Of a stretch of 64,000 nt of DNA, positions 18,409 to 28,057 are shown one piece after another; the first letter of the stretch is position 1; each line of letters opens with the position of its first letter. Under the pieces are notes generated by a model. That model made no database searches and had not been told where the DNA came from. It saw only the letters and a list, made by a program, of their open reading frames with translations. The position numbers and the translations under genes are program-made. This stretch comes from Nocardia vermiculata NBRC 100427. GTDB lineage: Bacteria; Actinomycetota; Actinomycetes; Mycobacteriales; Mycobacteriaceae. Location of the stretch: NCBI RefSeq assembly GCF_001613265.1, contig NZ_BDCA01000004.1, positions 1 through 64,000 on the forward strand, written 5' to 3'.

Positions 18409-20571
18409 ATGACAGAGAACATGATCGGCTGGGAAAAGGACGCCGACGGCATCGTCGTGCTGACCATGGACGACCCGAACCAGGGTGCCAACACGATGAA
18501 CGAGCTCTACAAGAGCTCGATGCACGCCACGGTCGAGCGCCTGGTGGCCGAGGCCGACGACATCACCGGTGTCGTCATCACCTCCGCGAAGAAGACCTTC
18601 TTCGCGGGCGGTGACCTCAAGAACATGATGCAGACCACCGCGGAGAACGCTCCCGACATCATGGAGGAGCTCACCAGCATCAAGGCCGACCTGCGTCAGC
18701 TCGAGACGCTGGGCAAGCCGGTCGTCGCCGCGATCAACGGCGCCGCGCTGGGTGGCGGCCTGGAGATCGCGCTGGCCACCCACTACCGCGTCGCCGCCGA
18801 TATCAAGGGTGTGCAGATCGGCCTGCCCGAGGCTTCGCTGGGCCTGCTGCCGGCCGGCGGTGGTGTCACCCGCATCACCCGCATGCTCGGAATCGCCGAC
18901 GGCCTGATGGGCGTGCTGTTGCAGGGCAACAAGTTCAACGCCCAGAAGGCCAAGGCCAAGGGCCTGATCAACGAGACCGTGGGCAGCGTCGACGAGCTGG
19001 TCCCGGCCGCCAAGGCCTGGATCAAGGCCAACAAAGATGACGCCAACGCTGCCGTGCAGCCGTGGGACCGCAAGGGCTACCGTATGCCCGGTGGTTCGCC
19101 GTCGAGCCCGTCGCTGGCCGCCAACCTCCCGGCGTTCCCGGCCAACCTGCGCAAGCAGATCAAGGGCCAGAACATGCCGGCTCCGCGTGCCATCATGGCC
19201 GCGGCGGTCGAGGGCGCACAGGTCGACTTCGACAACGCCTCGCTGATCGAGTCGCGCTACTTCGTCTCGCTGCTCACCGGCCCGGTCGCGAAGAACATGA
19301 TCCAGGCGTTCTTCTTCGATCTGCAGCACATCAACAACGGTGGTTCGCGCCCCAAGGATGTGCCCAAGCGTGAGATCAAGAAGGTCGGCGTGCTCGGTGC
19401 CGGCATGATGGGCGCGGGTATCGCCTACGTCTCCGCGAAGGCCGGCTTCGAGGTCGTGCTCAAGGACATCTCGCAGGAGAATGCCGATCGCGGCAAGGGC
19501 TACGCCGTCAAGATCGAGGAGAAGGCGCTCTCGCGTGGCAAGACCACCGAGGAGAAGTCCAAGGCGCTGCTGGACCGCATCCACCCGACCGCCGATCCCA
19601 AGGATCTGGCCGGGGTGGACTTCGTGGTCGAGGCCGTCTTCGAGAACCCGGATCTGAAGGCCAAGGTCTTCCAGGAGATCGAGGACGTCGTCGATGCCGA
19701 CGCGGTGCTGGGTTCCAACACCTCCAGCCTCCCCATCACGCTGCTGGCCAATGGTGTGAAGCGGGCCGAGGACTTCATCGGCATCCACTTCTTCTCCCCG
19801 GTCGACAAGATGCCTCTGGTGGAGATCATCAGGGGCGAGAAGACCTCGGACGAGGCGCTGGCCCGGGTGTACGACTACACCCTCGCGATCCGCAAGACCC
19901 CGATCGTGGTCAACGACAGCCGCGGCTTCTTCACCTCTCGCGTCATCGGCACGTTCATCAACGAGGCCATCATGATGCTCGAGGAGAACATCGACCCGCA
20001 GAGCATCGAGCAGGCCGGTCTGCAGGCGGGCTACCCGGCCGCGCCGCTGAAGCTGAGCGATGAGCTCAACTTCGAGACCATGCAGAAGATCTTCAAGGAG
20101 ACCAAGGAGGCCGCCGAGAAGGAGGGCCAGAAGATCTCCGAGGCGTCGCTGGCGTCGGGTCGCGTGGTCGACACGATGATCGACAAGTACAACCGCAAGG
20201 GCAAGCTGCACGGTGCCGGCTTCTACAACTACGTCGACGGCAAGACCGCCGGCCTGTGGGAGGACCTGCGCAGCACCTTCGATTCCAAGCAGGATCTGCC
20301 CGAGGGCGTCACGCTGCAGGATCTGAAGGACCGCATGCTGTTCGCCGAGGCCATCGAGACCCAGAAGTGCTTCGACGAGGGCGTGCTGACCAGCACCGCC
20401 GACGCGAACATCGGCTCGATCTTCGGCATCGGCTACCCGGCCTGGACCGGTGGTGTGCACCAGTTCATCGTCGGTTACCCCGGCGGCACCGCGGGCTTCG
20501 TCGCCCGTGCCGACGAGCTGGCCGCGAAGTTCGGTGAGCGCTTCCAGGTGCCTGCTTCGCTGCGCAAGTAG
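18409..20571 (+). CDS. fadB: 3-hydroxyacyl-CoA dehydrogenase / enoyl-CoA hydratase (beta-oxidation alpha subunit)
   Basis: 720 residues starting at ATG 18409 behind CAGGAGAAC. Residues ~1-200 are a crotonase fold (FFAGGDLKNMM oxyanion loop; GAALGGGLEIALATHYR; PEASLGLLPAGGG with the catalytic Glu). From about 325 comes a Rossmann domain (GVLGAGMMGAGIAYVSAKAG), then the dehydrogenase catalytic His in GIHFFSPVDKMPLVEI and two C-terminal helical domains. It hydrates and oxidises enoyl-CoA and passes 3-ketoacyl-CoA to FadA. Codon use is strongly biased to C-ending codons, a sign of high expression. Confidence 0.95.
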   Translation: MTENMIGWEKDADGIVVLTMDDPNQGANTMNELYKSSMHATVERLVAEADDITGVVITSAKKTFFAGGDLKNMMQTTAENAPDIMEELTSIKADLRQLETLGKPVVAAINGAALGGGLEIALATHYRVAADIKGVQIGLPEASLGLLPAGGGVTRITRMLGIADGLMGVLLQGNKFNAQKAKAKGLINETVGSVDELVPAAKAWIKANKDDANAAVQPWDRKGYRMPGGSPSSPSLAANLPAFPANLRKQIKGQNMPAPRAIMAAAVEGAQVDFDNASLIESRYFVSLLTGPVAKNMIQAFFFDLQHINNGGSRPKDVPKREIKKVGVLGAGMMGAGIAYVSAKAGFEVVLKDISQENADRGKGYAVKIEEKALSRGKTTEEKSKALLDRIHPTADPKDLAGVDFVVEAVFENPDLKAKVFQEIEDVVDADAVLGSNTSSLPITLLANGVKRAEDFIGIHFFSPVDKMPLVEIIRGEKTSDEALARVYDYTLAIRKTPIVVNDSRGFFTSRVIGTFINEAIMMLEENIDPQSIEQAGLQAGYPAAPLKLSDELNFETMQKIFKETKEAAEKEGQKISEASLASGRVVDTMIDKYNRKGKLHGAGFYNYVDGKTAGLWEDLRSTFDSKQDLPEGVTLQDLKDRMLFAEAIETQKCFDEGVLTSTADANIGSIFGIGYPAWTGGVHQFIVGYPGGTAGFVARADELAAKFGERFQVPASLRK

Positions 20572-20594
20572 CGTCGAGTCGCCTGCTCGGTGTA

Positions 20595-20623
20595 CGGCCC
20601 GGACCATGCTGTGGTCCGGGCCG
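20595..20623 (+). terminator. Hairpin terminator after fadB
   Basis: A perfect 12-bp stem (CGGCCCGGACCA / TGGTCCGGGCCG) with a 5-base loop, 23 bases after the fadB stop and followed by a short TTTT six bases later. It separates fadAB from pknK. Confidence 0.8.
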
Positions 20624-20757
20624 TCACGCGTTTTCGGGCCGGGCCGGTACCGACCGCCCGGAGACGGCTGGTCGCGGGCCCTGGATCAGGGAATCGGCCC
20701 GTTCGGCGATCGTGCGCGCTACGTTGGAGTCAGGCGGAGAGCGTTCGAGGTGGCCAC

Positions 20758-23700
20758 ATGAATCCACAACCGGGCAAGGTCCGCAGTACCGATACCGCTG
20801 CCGGGGAATCCCCCGCGCAGGATTCCGGTGTCTCCGGGGAATCCGGAGAACCGGGGAAGAATACCGAGCGCCACCAGCCGATCGACATCGCCGGCGAACT
20901 CGAGGCGATGGGGTTGTTCGACGCGCGCGAGATCGGCCGTGGCGGATTCGGCATCGTATTCCGCTGTGCGCAGCGGGCATTGGATCGCATCGTGGCGGTG
21001 AAGGTGCTGTCCTCCGAGATCGATGAGGAGAGCCGGGAGCGGTTCCTGCGCGAGGAACATGCGATGGGCCGGTTGTCCGGCCATCCCAATATCGTCGATG
21101 TGCTGCAGGTCGACGTGACGCCCAGTGGGCTGCCGTTCATCGTGATGCCGTATGCGGCGCACGGGTCGCTGGAGCAGTTGGTGCGCGATCACGGCCCGTT
21201 GAGCTGGTCGGATACCGTGCGGGTGGGGATCAAGCTGGCCGGCGCGATCGAGAGTGCGCACCGGGTGGATGTGCTGCACCGGGATGTGAAACCGGCGAAT
21301 GTGCTGCTGAGTCGCTTCGGCGAACCGCAATTGACCGATTTCGGCATCGCCCGGATTCCCGGCGGGTTCCAGACCTCCACCAATATGATCACCGGTTCGC
21401 CGGCCTTCACCGCCCCCGAGGTACTGAAGGGGGAGGAGCCGACGGTCCGCTCCGATGTCTACGGTCTGGGCGCCACTCTGTTCGCGCTGTTGACCGGCCA
21501 CGCCGCATTCGAACGCCGCTCCGGTGAGCGGGTCGTGGCGCAATTCCTGCGAATCACCACCCAACCCGTCCCGGATCTGCGTGAACAGGACATCCCGGCC
21601 GATGTGGCGGCCGTGATCGAGGCGGCGATGGCGCCCGACCCGGAGGAGCGCCCGGCCTCCGCGCTGGAATTCGGTCAGGCATTGCGGACGGTGCAGATCG
21701 CGCACGGTGAGAGCCCGGACGATATGGCCCTGCCCGATGGTGACCTCGCGGACGGGCAGTCACACCGGGCCGGCGGTGGCACCCCCTCGCTCACCTCACG
21801 CCGCCGCCGCTCGGTTTCGGGACTGCCCGCGCTCCGCAGTGGCGGGCTGCCTGCGCTGCCGAATGCCCGCCCGCCGGCACTGCCGGACGCCGGCCCACCC
21901 ACGGTCGCGCAGCCGGCCACCCTGCCGCCGACGGCCGCGACGAAATTTCGTCCACCCACCCCGGCACGGGAGCCTCTCACCCGGCCCCGGCTCCTCGACA
22001 CCCTGCGGGCGGGCGGGCGCCGCCGCCTGGCGGTGATCCACGCTCCGGCCGGTTTCGGCAAGAGTACGGTCGCGGCGCAGTGGCGCGCGGACCTGTCCAG
22101 GCACGAGATCCCGGTGGCGTGGATCGGTCTGGACCGCGACGACGACAACGAGGTGTGGCTGCTGGCCCACCTGATTCAGGCCATTCGCCGAGTGGCGCCG
22201 GAAATCGGTACCGGGCTCGAAGAAGTGCTCGAGGAGCGTCCGGCCGAGGCCGTCGGTTACGCGATCACCACGCTGATCGACGAGGTACACAGCGGGGGCG
22301 AGACGATCGTGGTGGTCGTCGAGGACTGGGACCGGATCGCCGACGACGGCGCGCGCAGAGTTCTGGATACGTTGCTGGACAACGGTTGTCATCATCTGCG
22401 TTTCGTCGTCACGACCCGGGACCAGGACGGGTTGCCGCTGAGCCGGATGCGGGTGCAGGACGAGCTGGTCGAGATCGACAGTAACGAACTGCGGTTGACT
22501 CTTGCCGAGACCCACGAAATCCTGGTGGAGCACAACAACTTCGACCTCACCGACGAACAGGTCGAGCAGATTCACACCGCCACCGACGGCTGGCCCGCCG
22601 CCATCCAGCTGGTGAGTTTGTCGCTGCGGGCCGAGTCCGGTGAGCAATGGGATGCGGCCCGGCTCATCACGCACCTGACCGGCGGGAATCAGGCGATCCG
22701 CGACTATCTGGCCGAGAATGTGCTCGCGGGCCTGGAACCGCGGATGCTCGAATTCCTGATGTCGATCTCGGTGGTCGAGAAGCTCGACGGTGGGCTCGCG
22801 GCGGCTCTCAGTGGTGAACTCGATGCCGCGCAGCTGCTGGAACAGGCGCAGCTGCGCGAACTGTTCGTCACTCGGGTCGAGCACGATCCCGAGTGGTTCC
22901 GCATCCAACCGCTGTTCGCCGAACAACTGCGCGCCCGGCTCGAGCGTACTCATCCGGGGAAGGTGAAGGTACTGCACCGCAAGGCCTCTCGCTGGTACGC
23001 CGAGCATCAGCAGCTGCGCAAATCGGTCGATCATGCCCTCGCCGCCACCGATCTGAAACTGGCGGTGGATCTGGTCGAGAACGGCGGTATGGATCTGATC
23101 GACACCTCGCGGCTGGCCACATTGCTCGGCACCGTGTCGAAACTGCCGGTCCAGCAGGTGACTTCGCGGTCCAAGCTGCTGATGGCGCTGGCGCGGGCCA
23201 ATGTGAATCTGCAGCAATCGCACGCCGCACGCACCGCGCTGGGCCGGCTGTCGAGCATGCTCGCTCGCTCTCCTTCCGATGCGGACATCGTGAGTCAGCG
23301 CTGCGAAGCCGCGGTGCTGGCCGCGGCCGACCTGGTCGCTCGCGACCGCACCGACGGTGTGCTGGACAAGGTGCTGCCCTGTGTGGAGCGCGCCGACGAC
23401 CTGCCGCCGTGGACCGTGTCGACGGCAGCGAATCTGCTGTCGTTCGTACGACTGTGCGATATCGATTTCAGTGGTGCGCTGGCGGTGCAGGAGTGGGCCG
23501 CGCCGTATCACGCGCGCTCGAAGGATCCGCTCGGGGTGGTGCTCGGGCTGCTCAGCAAGGGTGCGGTCGCCTATGAGCAACTCGAGGTGGACGCTGCCAC
23601 CGCGAGTTTCGACAAGGCGTGGCGAATCGGCAGACAACGGTCCGGTCCACGCTCCCATGCGGTGGGAGTGTCGGCGGCGCTGCTGGGGGAGCTGGCCTAT

Positions 23701-24414
23701 CGGCGCGGCGATCTGGACACCGCCGATCGGCTGCTCGAACAGAGCCATCAGCTTCCGGCCCGGGTCGGCGCGGTGGACTTCACCATCACCACGTTCGTGG
23801 TGGGCGCACGGGTCAAAGCCGCACTCGGCGATCTCGAAACCGCGCGGGCCCGCTTGGACGAGGGCGCTCGGATGGCCGGTGAACGCAAGTTACCGCGGAT
23901 GGCGGCCCATATTCGCGCCGAACGGCTGCGCCTCGGGCCGGCGGAGCTGCCCCTCGGGCCGGATCCGGTGCCGTCCAGTCTGCGGCACGGTTCCGGAATC
24001 GCGGCGCTCACCGCGGAAGCCGAGGAGACGGCGGCGGTGCGATTGCTGCTCGCGCGTCATTACCGCGGAATGGACGGGGTGGGCGCCGAGGCCGAGGGGA
24101 TCGAATCGGCGGTGAAGCGGGCCCGCGCCCTCTACGGCAGGATGATCGAGCAGTCCCGTCCCCGTGCGGAATTGGATGCCGCCCTGCTGCTCGCCGAATG
24201 TCTGTCGGTGGCCGGCTGGAACGGTGAAGCCATCACCGCGCTGCTGCCGGTGCTGGATCGGTGTGCCCGGTTGGAGTGGACCAGACCGCTGCTCGATGCC
24301 GGCCCGGAGGTGCGGCGCCTGCTGCAGTCGTTGCACGACGATGTGCTGCTGACCGGCGAGCAGACCGGCTCGTTCGCCATACCCCGGCCGTTCCTGAACT
24401 CGCTACTGCGGTAG
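20758..24414 (+). CDS. pknK: Serine/threonine protein kinase PknK with MalT-like ATPase region
   Basis: 1218 residues from ATG 20758 (GAGG seven bases upstream). The kinase domain spans about 50-320: glycine loop GRGGFG (60-65), VAVK lysine K82, catalytic HRDVKPAN (D176), DFG (D194), and TAPEVL. After a Pro/Ala linker comes a P-loop, APAGFGKS (429-436), with a winged-helix and TPR-like superhelical region to the C-terminus, as in MalT/LuxR-type STAND ATPases. This order is that of mycobacterial PknK (Rv3080c, ~1110 residues). The protein is cytosolic, as no membrane helix follows the kinase. The terminator before it argues for its own promoter. Neighbouring fadAB may or may not be functionally linked. 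Confidence 0.88.
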   Translation: MNPQPGKVRSTDTAAGESPAQDSGVSGESGEPGKNTERHQPIDIAGELEAMGLFDAREIGRGGFGIVFRCAQRALDRIVAVKVLSSEIDEESRERFLREEHAMGRLSGHPNIVDVLQVDVTPSGLPFIVMPYAAHGSLEQLVRDHGPLSWSDTVRVGIKLAGAIESAHRVDVLHRDVKPANVLLSRFGEPQLTDFGIARIPGGFQTSTNMITGSPAFTAPEVLKGEEPTVRSDVYGLGATLFALLTGHAAFERRSGERVVAQFLRITTQPVPDLREQDIPADVAAVIEAAMAPDPEERPASALEFGQALRTVQIAHGESPDDMALPDGDLADGQSHRAGGGTPSLTSRRRRSVSGLPALRSGGLPALPNARPPALPDAGPPTVAQPATLPPTAATKFRPPTPAREPLTRPRLLDTLRAGGRRRLAVIHAPAGFGKSTVAAQWRADLSRHEIPVAWIGLDRDDDNEVWLLAHLIQAIRRVAPEIGTGLEEVLEERPAEAVGYAITTLIDEVHSGGETIVVVVEDWDRIADDGARRVLDTLLDNGCHHLRFVVTTRDQDGLPLSRMRVQDELVEIDSNELRLTLAETHEILVEHNNFDLTDEQVEQIHTATDGWPAAIQLVSLSLRAESGEQWDAARLITHLTGGNQAIRDYLAENVLAGLEPRMLEFLMSISVVEKLDGGLAAALSGELDAAQLLEQAQLRELFVTRVEHDPEWFRIQPLFAEQLRARLERTHPGKVKVLHRKASRWYAEHQQLRKSVDHALAATDLKLAVDLVENGGMDLIDTSRLATLLGTVSKLPVQQVTSRSKLLMALARANVNLQQSHAARTALGRLSSMLARSPSDADIVSQRCEAAVLAAADLVARDRTDGVLDKVLPCVERADDLPPWTVSTAANLLSFVRLCDIDFSGALAVQEWAAPYHARSKDPLGVVLGLLSKGAVAYEQLEVDAATASFDKAWRIGRQRSGPRSHAVGVSAALLGELAYRRGDLDTADRLLEQSHQLPARVGAVDFTITTFVVGARVKAALGDLETARARLDEGARMAGERKLPRMAAHIRAERLRLGPAELPLGPDPVPSSLRHGSGIAALTAEAEETAAVRLLLARHYRGMDGVGAEAEGIESAVKRARALYGRMIEQSRPRAELDAALLLAECLSVAGWNGEAITALLPVLDRCARLEWTRPLLDAGPEVRRLLQSLHDDVLLTGEQTGSFAIPRPFLNSLLR

Positions 24415-24435
24415 CGCTGTCGAGTCCGACGCACA

Positions 24436-24466
24436 GGCCGGATCCACCGCGCGGGTGAATCCGGCC
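24436..24466. terminator. Bidirectional hairpin between pknK and the methyltransferase gene
   Basis: GGCCGGATcCACC pairs with GGTGaATCCGGCC (one mismatch, 5-base loop). It lies between convergent stop codons at 24414 and 24481, so it can end both transcripts. Confidence 0.65.
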
Positions 24467-24480
24467 GGGGTGTTCCGGCG

Positions 24481-25800
24481 TCAGGCCTTCCACCAGGGGC
24501 GCAGCGGTACGTCCCAGGTCTGCTCCGCGCCGAGCTTCATTCCCAGCACCTGATGCAGCTGAACGACATTGCGCTCGAAGCCGAGTCGGCTACCGGCCAT
24601 GTACAGACCCCACACCTTGGCGGTGCCCTCGCCGGCTTCCTCGACGCAGGCATCCCAGTTCTCGACCAGGTTCTTGCACCATTCGTGCAGTGTGAGGGCG
24701 TAGTGCGGCCGCAGGTTCTCCTCGTGCAGCACCTCGAGGCCGACATTCTGGATATCGGTGATGATGCGGCCGGAACCGATCAACTCACCGTCGGGGAAGA
24801 CATAGCGGTCGATGAAGTGCCCGGCCTTGGTGGCCCGGGAGTTGGCCGGGCGGGTGATGCAGTGGTTCAGGAACAGTCCGCCGTCGCGCAGCTTGCTCTT
24901 CATGAAGCCGAAGTAGCTGGGATAGTTCTGCACACCGATGTGCTCGGTGAGGCCGATGGACGATACCGCGTCGAAACCGGATTCCGGGATGTCTCGGTAA
25001 TCGCTGTGCCGCACCTCGGCGAGGTCGGTGAGCCCTTCCTCGGCGATCTTCGCCTGCGCCCACTCGGCCTGTTCCTTGGACAGGGTCGCACCGATGACCC
25101 GGACTCCGCGGTGCGCCGCGTAGCGGACCATTCCGCCCCAGCCGCAACCGATGTCGAGCAGCCGGTCGCCCGCCTTCAGGTTCAGCTTCTCGAACACCAG
25201 GCGGTATTTGTTCTCCTGCGCCTGCTCGAGCGTCTGACTCTCGTCCTCGTAGCACGCGCAGGTGTAGGTCATCGAGGGACCGAGGACCAGTTCGTAGAAC
25301 CGGTTGGACACGTCGTAGTGATGATGGATGACCTCGGCGTCGCGAGCCTTCGAATGCCGCAGCCCTTCCAGAGCGATGCGGCGCCAGCGCGGCAGCGTCT
25401 CCTGCGGCGGCGGCGGGACCGGCCGCAGTGCCTCCCAGCCCAGCGACCGCGCGATCGTGACGAGTTCCAGCGCCGACGGGCGACGGAACTTCATCTCGCC
25501 CATCGCCTTCAGGATGTCGTACGGGTCGCCGGGGTGGATCCCTTCGGCGGCCATATCGCCCGAGACGTAGGCGCGGGCCATACCGAGATCCCCCGGCGCT
25601 CCGGCGATATAGCTGATACCGCGCGGGTTGCGGATCTCCAGGCTGAATTTCGACTCGTCCGACCCGGTCGCGCTGCCGTCGTAGGCCGACAGCCGGACCG
25701 GCGCCTCGCCGTTGATCAGTAGTTCGAAGATCTCGGCGATGGTGAGTTTCGTGCCCAGCTCCGAGAAGGGGGGAACCTGAGAGTCCTTGAACGTGGTCAC
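24481..25800 (-). CDS. SAM-dependent fatty acyl methyltransferase, cyclopropane synthase family (TmsB/BfaB, Rv3720-like)
   Basis: 439 residues. The N-terminal domain (~1-140) carries RARAYVSGDMAAEG-like motifs, and the methyltransferase core has HHHYDVSNRFYELVLG, the SAM motif LLDIGCGWGGMVRYAA, and CFA-family active-site segments (TEHIGVQNYPSYF; FLNHCITRP). The GTG start (25800-25798) overlaps the stop of the FAD oxidoreductase gene. The pair FAD oxidoreductase plus CFA-type methyltransferase makes 10-methyl branched (tuberculostearic-type) fatty acids in related genera (BfaAB/TmsAB); position next to the dnaX block matches Rv3719-Rv3720. The methyl donor step on an oleoyl chain is inferred from family and partner. 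Confidence 0.87.
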   Translation of the reverse strand: MTTFKDSQVPPFSELGTKLTIAEIFELLINGEAPVRLSAYDGSATGSDESKFSLEIRNPRGISYIAGAPGDLGMARAYVSGDMAAEGIHPGDPYDILKAMGEMKFRRPSALELVTIARSLGWEALRPVPPPPQETLPRWRRIALEGLRHSKARDAEVIHHHYDVSNRFYELVLGPSMTYTCACYEDESQTLEQAQENKYRLVFEKLNLKAGDRLLDIGCGWGGMVRYAAHRGVRVIGATLSKEQAEWAQAKIAEEGLTDLAEVRHSDYRDIPESGFDAVSSIGLTEHIGVQNYPSYFGFMKSKLRDGGLFLNHCITRPANSRATKAGHFIDRYVFPDGELIGSGRIITDIQNVGLEVLHEENLRPHYALTLHEWCKNLVENWDACVEEAGEGTAKVWGLYMAGSRLGFERNVVQLHQVLGMKLGAEQTWDVPLRPWWKA

Positions 25801-27254
25801 TTGCGTTGCACCGCCTTCGAATACAAATCCAGCAAACGATGATCGGGGTCGTATCGTTTCTTCAGATTCGGATAGATATCGCCACCTCCGTAGAGGCGTG
25901 TGAATTCTTCTTTTTCGTAATAGGAATCCGAGTAGAGGGATTTGTGCCCGTCCAGCCGGGCGACCTCGTCCTCGATGGCCCGGTTGGCCGCACCTTCGCG
26001 CTGCCCGGGCTGTTTCGGCACCGCCGACCAGAAGCCGACGTTGACGTAGCTGCGCTTCGGTTCCAGCGGATACAACGGCCAGGGCCGGCCGGGATCGCCG
26101 GCGGCCGGCTCGTCGCCGGTGTCGCGCAAGCGGAGTGGGCACAGCCAGATCGGCTCGATCGGAATCTCGTCCAGGAACCAGTGCACGAAATCGGCGGTGC
26201 GCTCGATCGGCACCTCGATGTCCTGAACCACTCGTTCCTGCGGCGGATTCCCCTTGCGGGCCTCCAGCTTGTCGCCGATGTTGTACTTGTGGTCCAGCGC
26301 GATGAGCTTCCAATAGAAGCTGGAACGCCGGTACTGCCGCGGCCAGAAGCGCCGGATCTTCGGGTTCTGTGTTCCGAAGGCCCGTGAGCACCAGAACCAG
26401 TCGGTATCCCAGCGCCACAGATAATCGTGAATCGTCAGGCGGTCCCGCTTGGGCGCGGTGCTGTCGTGCCGGATGGACTGGTAGTAGATGTCCATATCGG
26501 TGTAGTCGCTGACCGGACCCGGTTCATCGGTCTGGCGGCCCAGGACGAGATAGCTTTCGTCCGCGGTGAATACGACGCCGTCCAGGTAGTCGACGGGCTC
26601 GCCGTCGTAGGTGCGTTCGTCGACGATCCGGATCATCTCGGCTTCCAGCGCACGCACGTCGTGGAAACGCACATGGCGCAGCGCCACATACGGTTGCACC
26701 GACTCCAGCTCGATCTTCAATCGCGTCGAGTAGCCGAGCGTGCCATAGGAATTCGGGAAACCCCGGAAAAGGTCGGCGTACTCACCGTCCGGTGTCGCGG
26801 TGATGATCTCACCCGCCCCGGTGAGCACGTCGATCTCGAGGACCGATTCGTGCGGGAGACCGTTACGGAACGACGAGGATTCGATTCCGAGCCCGGTGAC
26901 CGCACCGCCGAGTGTGATGGTCTTCAGCTGCGGCACGACCAGCGGCGCCAGGCCGTACGGCAGCGTCGCGGCGACCAGATCCTCGTAGGTGGTCATCCCG
27001 GCCACGTCGGCGGTTTTCGCCACCGGATCGACCGCGATAACTCGGTTCAGTCCCGAAACGTCCAATCCGGGTGCGGGGTTCTCGGCCCGGGCGCGAAACA
27101 GGTTCGAGGTCTTCTTCGCCAACCGCACGTTGGCATCGGAAGGAATCGCACGATAGCTGGCGAGCAGACGCTCGACACCTTCTCGATGCGCGGCAAATCC
27201 TGATTCGCGTGCGGCCGGCGCCCGGCCGGCCTTCCCCAACAGACTCACTGCCAC
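25797..27254 (-). CDS. FAD-binding oxidoreductase, partner of the fatty acyl methyltransferase (TmsA/BfaA, Rv3719-like)
   Basis: 485 residues of the VAO/PCMH flavoprotein fold (FAD_binding_4). The FAD-binding part covers about 30-200 (VAGMTTYEDLVAATLPYGL; TITLGGAVTGLGIESSSFRNG; NSYGTLGYSTRL), and a DIMINUTO-like C-terminus follows (GDIYPNLKKRYDPDHRLLDLYSKAV in two parts). The family reduces or desaturates lipid double bonds; here the likely job is reducing the 10-methylene fatty acyl intermediate made by the coupled methyltransferase. First gene of a two-gene operon, divergent from an SRPBCC protein gene. Confidence 0.85.
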   Translation of the reverse strand: MAVSLLGKAGRAPAARESGFAAHREGVERLLASYRAIPSDANVRLAKKTSNLFRARAENPAPGLDVSGLNRVIAVDPVAKTADVAGMTTYEDLVAATLPYGLAPLVVPQLKTITLGGAVTGLGIESSSFRNGLPHESVLEIDVLTGAGEIITATPDGEYADLFRGFPNSYGTLGYSTRLKIELESVQPYVALRHVRFHDVRALEAEMIRIVDERTYDGEPVDYLDGVVFTADESYLVLGRQTDEPGPVSDYTDMDIYYQSIRHDSTAPKRDRLTIHDYLWRWDTDWFWCSRAFGTQNPKIRRFWPRQYRRSSFYWKLIALDHKYNIGDKLEARKGNPPQERVVQDIEVPIERTADFVHWFLDEIPIEPIWLCPLRLRDTGDEPAAGDPGRPWPLYPLEPKRSYVNVGFWSAVPKQPGQREGAANRAIEDEVARLDGHKSLYSDSYYEKEEFTRLYGGGDIYPNLKKRYDPDHRLLDLYSKAVQRK

Positions 27255-27610
27255 ACCCAGACGCTATCTCTCCGGGTTTGCCGCGGCCACCGGGAGGGTA
27301 CCTATGCCGCGTTTTCTTGACGCATCTGTTGCAATCGGCGCGACGCTGCGACACTACTGTCCGGTAATAGTGTCGATGCAGGTGAGCGGCATGGTTTCGG
27401 TCTCTCGCGATGGCTTCTCGGCGCCGGATTCGGCCCTCGCGCGATGGTTGAAAAACGTGGCCGATCCCGGAACCAGCGTTCCGCTTCGGCCCTCCGGCGT
27501 CCGCCCGCACCCCACCGTCCGCATGGTCCGTGTCCACCCCGGGCGCGGCGTAGCATTGCCCCGCAGAACGACCCGAATCAACCGATCCAGGATCGAACGA
27601 GGAGCTCATT
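27255..27610. other. Divergent intergenic region, FAD oxidoreductase / SRPBCC gene
   Basis: About 355 bases without a supported gene. It contains a TTGACG (27317-27322) without a good -10 partner and an inverted repeat (27349-27375) listed separately. Confidence 0.4.
27349..27375. promoter_or_regulatory. Inverted repeat CGACACTA-N11-TAGTGTCG
   Basis: Perfect 8-bp arms spaced like a TetR-family site, about 95 bases upstream of the oxidoreductase start. A candidate operator of the lipid methylation operon; the regulator is unknown. Confidence 0.45.
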
Positions 27611-28045
27611 GTGGGACAGGTCAGTGCATCCAGCTCGACCGTCGTCGCTGCCGAACCGCAGCGTGTGCTGGAGGCCATCGCGGACTACCAGGACGTGCGG
27701 CCCCGGATTCTGTCCGCGCATTATCGCGATTACAAGGTCCTCGAGGGCGGTCACGGCGCCGGAACCGTCGCCGAATGGACCCTGCAGGCCACCGAGAAGC
27801 GCTCCCGCAACGTGCACGCCGTCATCACCGTCTCGGATTCGATGGTGACCGAACGGGATTCGAACTCGACCCTGGTGACGACCTGGACGGTGAGCCCGTC
27901 GGGAGAGGGCAGCCTGGTGACGGTGCGCACCAACTGGACCGGCGCCGGCGGTGTCGCGGGAATCTTCGAGGGAATCTTCGCACCACTGGGGCTGAAGAAG
28001 ATTCAAGCCGAGGTGCTGGAGAATCTGAAGCGCGAACTGGCCTGA
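27611..28045 (+). CDS. SRPBCC (START/Bet v1-like) family protein, Rv3718c-like
   Basis: 144 residues from GTG 27611 with a good GAGGAG six bases upstream. One SRPBCC domain: an opening VSASSSTVVAAEPQRVLEAI strand-helix, central beta strands (TVAEWTLQATEKRS), and a long C-terminal helix (KKIQAEVLENLKREL). This small hydrophobic-pocket fold binds lipids or other apolar ligands. It lies next to the fatty acid methylation pair, as Rv3718c does beside Rv3719. A lipid ligand is a reasonable guess only. Confidence 0.82.
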   Translation: MGQVSASSSTVVAAEPQRVLEAIADYQDVRPRILSAHYRDYKVLEGGHGAGTVAEWTLQATEKRSRNVHAVITVSDSMVTERDSNSTLVTTWTVSPSGEGSLVTVRTNWTGAGGVAGIFEGIFAPLGLKKIQAEVLENLKRELA

Positions 28046-28057
28046 CAAGCTCTCCTT

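Noticed and set aside
18382..20607. Long minus-strand open frame across fadB (over 700 codons)
   Set aside because: Shadow of the strongly biased codon use of fadB on the other strand; it has no protein family features.
21796..23748. 650-codon antisense frame within pknK
   Set aside because: Composition shadow; no recognisable domain and it overlaps conserved kinase and ATPase sequence.
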